Shown here piece by piece: positions 60,058 to 64,000 of a stretch of DNA of 64,000 bases (position 1 is the first letter of the stretch; each line of letters starts with the position of its first letter). The stretch is taken from contig CAWJKE010000015.1 of the NCBI GenBank assembly GCA_963843455.1, positions 186,001 through 250,000 on the forward strand. Direction: 5' to 3'. This DNA is from CAIQPS01 sp963843455. Lineage in GTDB: Bacteria; Actinomycetota; Thermoleophilia; RBG-16-64-13. A program made the translations under genes and the position numbers. The notes beneath the pieces were generated by a model. It had not been told where the DNA came from and did no database searches. It saw only the letters and a list, made by a program, of their open reading frames with translations.

Positions 60058-60394
60058 TTCCCATCCCTTTGTCGGGTTCCGGACCTAGCATATCGCAAAA
60101 AGCGCTTCCGACACGGGTAACCGACCGAAAAGTGACCACGTTGAAGTCGTGAATGCCGGCTCCACGAGGGCCGAATCAAAGACAGAAACTCGAGTGTGGA
60201 CGCATTCGTCACAGGAGTGCTATCCCGGTAGGGCCGGCGTTAGGGATAACAGCGTGGCTGGTCAGGGGGTCAGTGGGCGGTCACCTGCCTGTTGTCTCTC
60301 GCGCTCTCGTTGGCCGCATGAGCAGACCAGCCGCGCGCCCTACGGTCTATGGTCTCGCTTTGACGCACCCCCAGATGGCAACCACGGCAGGCGC
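60058..60394 (-). other. 337-base gap between repeat-protein genes
   Basis: Contains the promoter region of the amidase gene (60058 to about 60150). Below the stop of the SpoIID-like gene it has sequence resembling 57800-57905 (on the minus strand both encode an AANE...DN-type peptide after a stop). This looks like decayed coding sequence from a longer ancestor. No intact gene is seen. Confidence 0.5.
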
Positions 60395-62723
60395 CTAGAC
60401 GATCGTCCCCAGGATGTCGAAGGCGTCGACCCCGATATAGGCCCCAGCCGCAGCGGGGTTCTTGGTGCCGGTGTAGGCGATGGTGAGGGTGTGGGCGCCG
60501 TCTGTGGAGGCCGGTCGCACTCCATACCTTCTGCTGCCACTTGGTGTCTGGGCTGTAGAGGTCGACGGTGACGGGAGCGTCACTGTCTAGGGTCACTTGG
60601 GCGATGCCGTAGTTGGGGCTCTTGACCGTGATCCAGCCGATCGAGGTCCCGGTGAACTTCACCGTCGCTAGACTCCCGCTGGTGTTCGCATATCCCCAGG
60701 AGCCCCCCGAAGCCCCGGGGTTAAGACCGGTGCCCCAGGAGCCGGTAAAGGAGAGATGGGTGTCGGTCTGCTGGTAACGGGTGGGGGTGGGCGGAGGAGG
60801 CGGACCGCCCGCCTGGACGATCGTCCCCAGGATGTCGAAGGCGTCGACCCCGATATAGGCCCCAGCCGCAGCGGGGTTCTTGGTGCCGGTGTAGGCGATG
60901 GTGAGGGTGTGGGTGCCGTCTGTGGAGGCCGGTCGCACTCCATACCTTCTGCTGCCACTTGGTGTCTGGGCTGTAGAGGTCGACGGTGACGGGAGCGTCA
61001 CTGTCTAGGGTCACTTGGGCGATGCCGTAGTTGGGGCTCTTGACCGTGATCCAGCTAAGAGAGGTCCCGGTGAACTTCACCGTCACTGAGACTCCCGCTG
61101 GTGTTCGTGTATCCCCAGGAGCCCCCCGAAGCCCCGGGGTTAAGACCGGTGCCCCAGGAGCCGGTAAAGGAGAGATGGGTGTCGGTCTGCTGGTAACGGG
61201 TGGGGGTGGGCGGAGGAGGCGGACCGCCCGCCTGGACGATCGTCCCCAGGATGTCGAAGGCGTCGACCCCGATATAGGCCCCGACAGCAGCGGGGTTCTT
61301 GGTGCCGGTGTAGGCGATGGTGAGGGTGTGGGTGCCGTCTGTGAGGCCGGTCGCACTCCATACCTTCTGCTGCCACTTGGTGTCTGGGCTGTAGAGGTCG
61401 ACGGTGACGGGAGCGTCACTGTCTAGGGTCACTTGGGCGATGCCGTAGTTGGGGCTCTTGACCGTGATCCAGCCAAGGGAGGTCCCGGTGAACTTGACTG
61501 TCACTGAGACTCCCGCTGGTGTTCGTGTATCCCCAGGAGCCCCCCGAAGCCCCGGGGTTAAGACCGGTGCCCCAGGAGCCGGTAAAGGAGAGATGGGTGT
61601 CGGTCTGCTCGGAGCGGGTAAAGCCCGGTGCAATGATACCGACCGGATCCCAGTAGTAGTGGATGATCTGCTGCCAGTCCCAACCCTTATCACGGGCCAA
61701 GTAGTAGGTACCATACTGGGGCATGCGGCCCGGATCGATCGGGCAGCGATAGACAGCATTAAGACTGCTGTGCCCGCAATACTGGATGGCGAAGAGGGAG
61801 CCACTCCTCAGCACGTAGTTGCCCCAGGTGTAGTCCACCGCGGCGTCTGTACGCGGATCGGAAACGGCCGGGTCGTACAATTGGTCGGCCCAACCGTCCT
61901 GCACGTCGTAACCTTGAGAGGGGTATTTGCCTCCAATGCTTACGTAGTACCAGGCGTACTCTTCCACCGCGATCGCTCCAGCACGAAGAGATTCCGCCGG
62001 CCACTGTGGCAGCCATTCGGAGGGAAGCACGTGCTTGCAGTAGAACTTGAAGTCGACGACTTGAATGACGCCGAGTGAGGTCCGATAGACCCGAATGGTC
62101 GCGGGCGGGGTCAACGCGGCGGCGGAGGCGAGGGCAGGCGTGGCAGCGGCGGGAGTGGTGCTGGAGGCGGCAACCGCGCCGGCCAGGCCGGACGAAGTCG
62201 ACAGTCGGTCGACGAGTGGGCGGGGAAGCGAATAGAGGACAGCTTCCTTTACCCCCTGAGGCGTGAGCAGTGGGTCAAGCCTAAGCTGCGGCTCAGTTGC
62301 CCGTACGACCGATTCCTCTCGTAGGTAGCCGGCCGCCTCGTACAACGCGGCCAGTTTGTCGCCGGCGACTGTCGCCACGGTCAATTTGAAGTCACCGGCG
62401 GCGTCGGCGACCGCCGTCCCGGCAGGGGACCCATCTTGTTTCAGAATCGTGACTCGGGCTCCGCCTATGGCTTGTCCGGTGGTGAAGTCGCGGCATCGAC
62501 CCGAGATCGCCACGCGTAGCTCAACGGCCGGAGAAGTGGCAGCCGGCAGAAGGCTGGGCCTGTCGGCCGCAGCCGCCGGCCCGGGTAGTGACAACACCAG
62601 GGCGGGAACAGCCAGGCCAGCCAGGCAAAGGAGTGGGAGAACGCGACGAAAGAATAGCCACCGCCTGTTGTGCGGGCGCCATCCAGACGTGGCTGCGGTT
62701 GCTCGGTCGACCCGTAAATGCAT
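60395..62723 (-). CDS. Secreted SpoIID-like protein with three beta-sandwich repeats, four frameshifts
   Basis: A signal peptide (after ATG 62723, RBS GGAAGGGG) leads to a carboxypeptidase-regulatory-like domain (about 55-130). A SpoIID/LytB-type domain follows (about 210-370: FYCKHVLPSEWLPQWPAESL, RAGAIAVEEYAWY, QYCGHSS, LARDKGWDWQQIIHYY). Three 125-residue repeats with GGPPPPPTPT linkers come after. Extra single bases near 61505, 61087, 60922 and 60503 break the frame. With all four removed the frame is continuous for 2325 bases, 774 residues. SpoIID-type domains act on peptidoglycan glycan strands. As read, translation ends at 61416. Confidence 0.75.
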
Positions 62724-63036
62724 CTGGGACCCCTTCCTCCCGAGTTGGCGTTCCGAAGACCGCGGCACCCAGGGAGCGAGTGATAGCCCTGCATTTTAAC
62801 CCCAGGAACGCTTTGCTGTCCGCAACTCACAGGTACGCATGGGGGTACCGAGCTGGATGAGGGAGAGGGGGAGCGCATAGGACGTGCATGCGATTACGCG
62901 AGAGCTCTCGTCAGGACGACGGCTTTCCATGGGCGGCGATGTCCACATGGCAGAACCCTGAGGGTTCAAACGTGAGCATCATCTCCATAACGGTGCGATG
63001 TCACGATGAAGTCCCAGTACGGCCCGTCCTTGACTC
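62724..63036 (-). other. 313-base gap with conserved 3' flank
   Basis: Below the stop of the right-hand repeat gene, bases 62990-63036 are nearly identical to 58095-58147 below the amidase gene. The remainder, up to the SpoIID-like start, shows no gene. It contains the leader of that gene. Confidence 0.5.
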
Positions 63037-64000
63037 CTACTGCAGCCCCCCGATCACGTCGAAGGCGTCGACCCCGATATAGTCCCCAGCCGCAGCGGGG
63101 TTCTTGGTGCCGGTGTAGGCGATGGTTACAGTGTGGGCGCCGTCTGTGAGGCCGGTCGCACTCCATACCTTCTGCTGCCACTTGGTGTCTGGGCTGTAGA
63201 GGTCGACGGTGACCGGAGCGTCACTGTCTAGGGTCACTTGGGCGATGCCGTAGTTGGGGCTCTTGACCGTGATCCAGCTGATCGAGGTCCCGGTGAACTT
63301 CACCGTCACTGAGACTCCCGCTGGTGTTCGCGTACCCCCAGGAGCCCCCGGAAGCCCCGGAACTCTGGCCGGTCCCCCAGGAGCCGGTGTAGGCGAGATG
63401 GGTGTCGGTCTGCTCGGAGCGGGTGGGGGCGGGTGGAGGAGGCGGCGGTGGAGGAGGACCGCCCGCCTGGACGATCGTCCCCAGGATGTCGAAGGCGTCG
63501 ACCCCGATATAGTCCCCAGCCGCAGCGGGGTTCTTGGTGCCGGTGTAGGCGATGGTGAGGGTGTGGGCGCTGTCTTGGAGGCCGGTCGCACTCCATACCT
63601 TCTGTTGCCACTTGGTGTCTGGGCTGTAGAGGTCGACGGTAACCGGAGCGTCGCTGTCCAGGGTCACCTGGGCGATGCCGTAGTTGGGGCTCTTGACCGT
63701 GATCCAACCGATCGAGGTCCCGGTGAACTTCACCGTCACTAGACTCCCGCTGGTGTTCGCATATCCCCAGGAGCCCCCGGAAGCCCCGGAACTCTGGCCG
63801 GTGCCCCAGGAACCGGTGTAGGAGAGACGGGTGTCGGTCTGCTCGGAGCGGGTGGGGGTGGGAACGGTCTGCGCCTTGACAACGGTGCCGATAACGTCAA
63901 ACGCGTCGACGCTGACGTTGGCGGCGGTGGCGGCAGCGTTCTTGTTGCCCGTCCGAGTTATCGTGACCGTGTGCGTCCCAGTGGGCAAGAGCCCGGTATC
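63037..64000 (-). CDS. Repeat-protein gene, 5' part outside window, one frameshift
   Basis: The frame enters from the right edge and encodes the end of one repeat (GTHTVTITRTGNKNAAATAANVSVDAFDVIGT) and two full 125-residue repeats, linked by GGPPPPPPPPPAPT. One extra base near 63311 breaks the second full repeat; correcting it gives an end at GGLQ and TAG (63037-63039). The N-terminal catalytic domain, if any, is outside the window. The leftmost repeat and 3' flank are close to those of the amidase gene, so the two 3' ends are recent duplicates. Confidence 0.75.

Larger units (their letters stand above)
58148..63990 (-). repeat. Eight copies of a 125-residue beta-sandwich repeat
   Basis: Copies are centred at about 58365, 58760, 59155 (397-base period), 60610, 61028, 61446 (418-base period) and 63250, 63680 (430-base period). 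A typical unit runs from QTDTHLSYTGSWGTG through GGSWGYANTSG, FTGTSLSWITVKSPNYG, DLYSPDTKWQQKVWSATG and TLTIAYTGTKNPAAAG to YIGVDAFDV. The pattern fits jelly-roll, carbohydrate-binding-like domains seen on secreted actinobacterial proteins. Near-identity between copies makes recombination and mis-assembly likely. Confidence 0.88.

Noticed and set aside
58148..64000. The repeated block as a possible CRISPR or non-coding satellite
   Set aside because: Units are 397-430 bases long and encode a conserved protein domain; there are no short repeats with unique spacers.

Overview
The window is GC-rich DNA with many GTG and TTG starts and tight operons with ATGA overlaps. It carries Thr-rich lipoproteins, a LytR-CpsA-Psr enzyme, a BlaI/M56 pair and two OmpR-type two-component systems. 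This suggests a high-GC Gram-positive, most likely an actinobacterium of an anaerobic or facultatively anaerobic lineage. The taxonomy is inference; there is no rRNA or other marker gene here. Two aldehyde:ferredoxin oxidoreductases, two transhydroxylase-like molybdopterin enzymes and a 2-hydroxyacyl-CoA dehydratase-type protein point to low-potential, oxygen-sensitive chemistry.

Region 1 (1-10.7 kb, minus strand): an operon of a ThDP decarboxylase, a ketopantoate-reductase-family protein and an aldehyde:ferredoxin oxidoreductase that runs off the left edge; a monocistronic double-cubane/2-hydroxyacyl-CoA dehydratase-type gene with a structured leader; and an operon of a transhydroxylase-like enzyme, an amidohydrolase and a metallo-beta-lactamase-fold hydrolase. 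Region 2 (10.9-21.7 kb): a phosphoribosyltransferase/hydrolase pair, then a complete phosphate island (two-component system, phoU, pstBACS, and a divergent PhoP/PhoR-like pair) with a three-repeat Pho box. Region 3 (21.8-27 kb): a second transhydroxylase-like enzyme, a nitroreductase, a HEAT protein, a methyltransferase and a repeat lipoprotein.

Region 4 (27-36.7 kb) holds single genes and decayed ones: a divergent glycosyltransferase/glycosidase-like pair that has lost both 5' ends, an MMPL-transporter tail, an RRM protein, a B12-radical SAM protein, a ferritin-like protein, an LCP enzyme, CHRD, SRPBCC and STAS proteins. Region 5 (36.7-41.4 kb): a second AOR with two dehydrogenases, divergent from a TetR regulator. 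Region 6 (41.4-47.3 kb): a DUF2318-FtsX-FtsX-ATPase export/metal system next to BlaI/M56, with matching BlaI-type operators upstream of both units. Region 7 (47.4-57.7 kb): nitroreductase, HHH protein, PRC-barrel protein, RsgA, a xylose-type sugar ABC operon with an epimerase and a VOC protein, a PAP2 phosphatase and a cytochrome c.

Region 8 (57.7-64 kb, minus strand) is a family of secreted proteins (Amidase_3, SpoIID-like, and one cut by the window edge) that share a beta-sandwich repeat of about 125 residues. The eight well-resolved repeat copies carry seven single-base insertions at only three recurrent sites. Two of these sites look like unions of two functional repeat variants. A decayed SpoIID-like relic lies beside them. 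This array and the BlaI-DUF2318 regulon are the two parts most worth following up.
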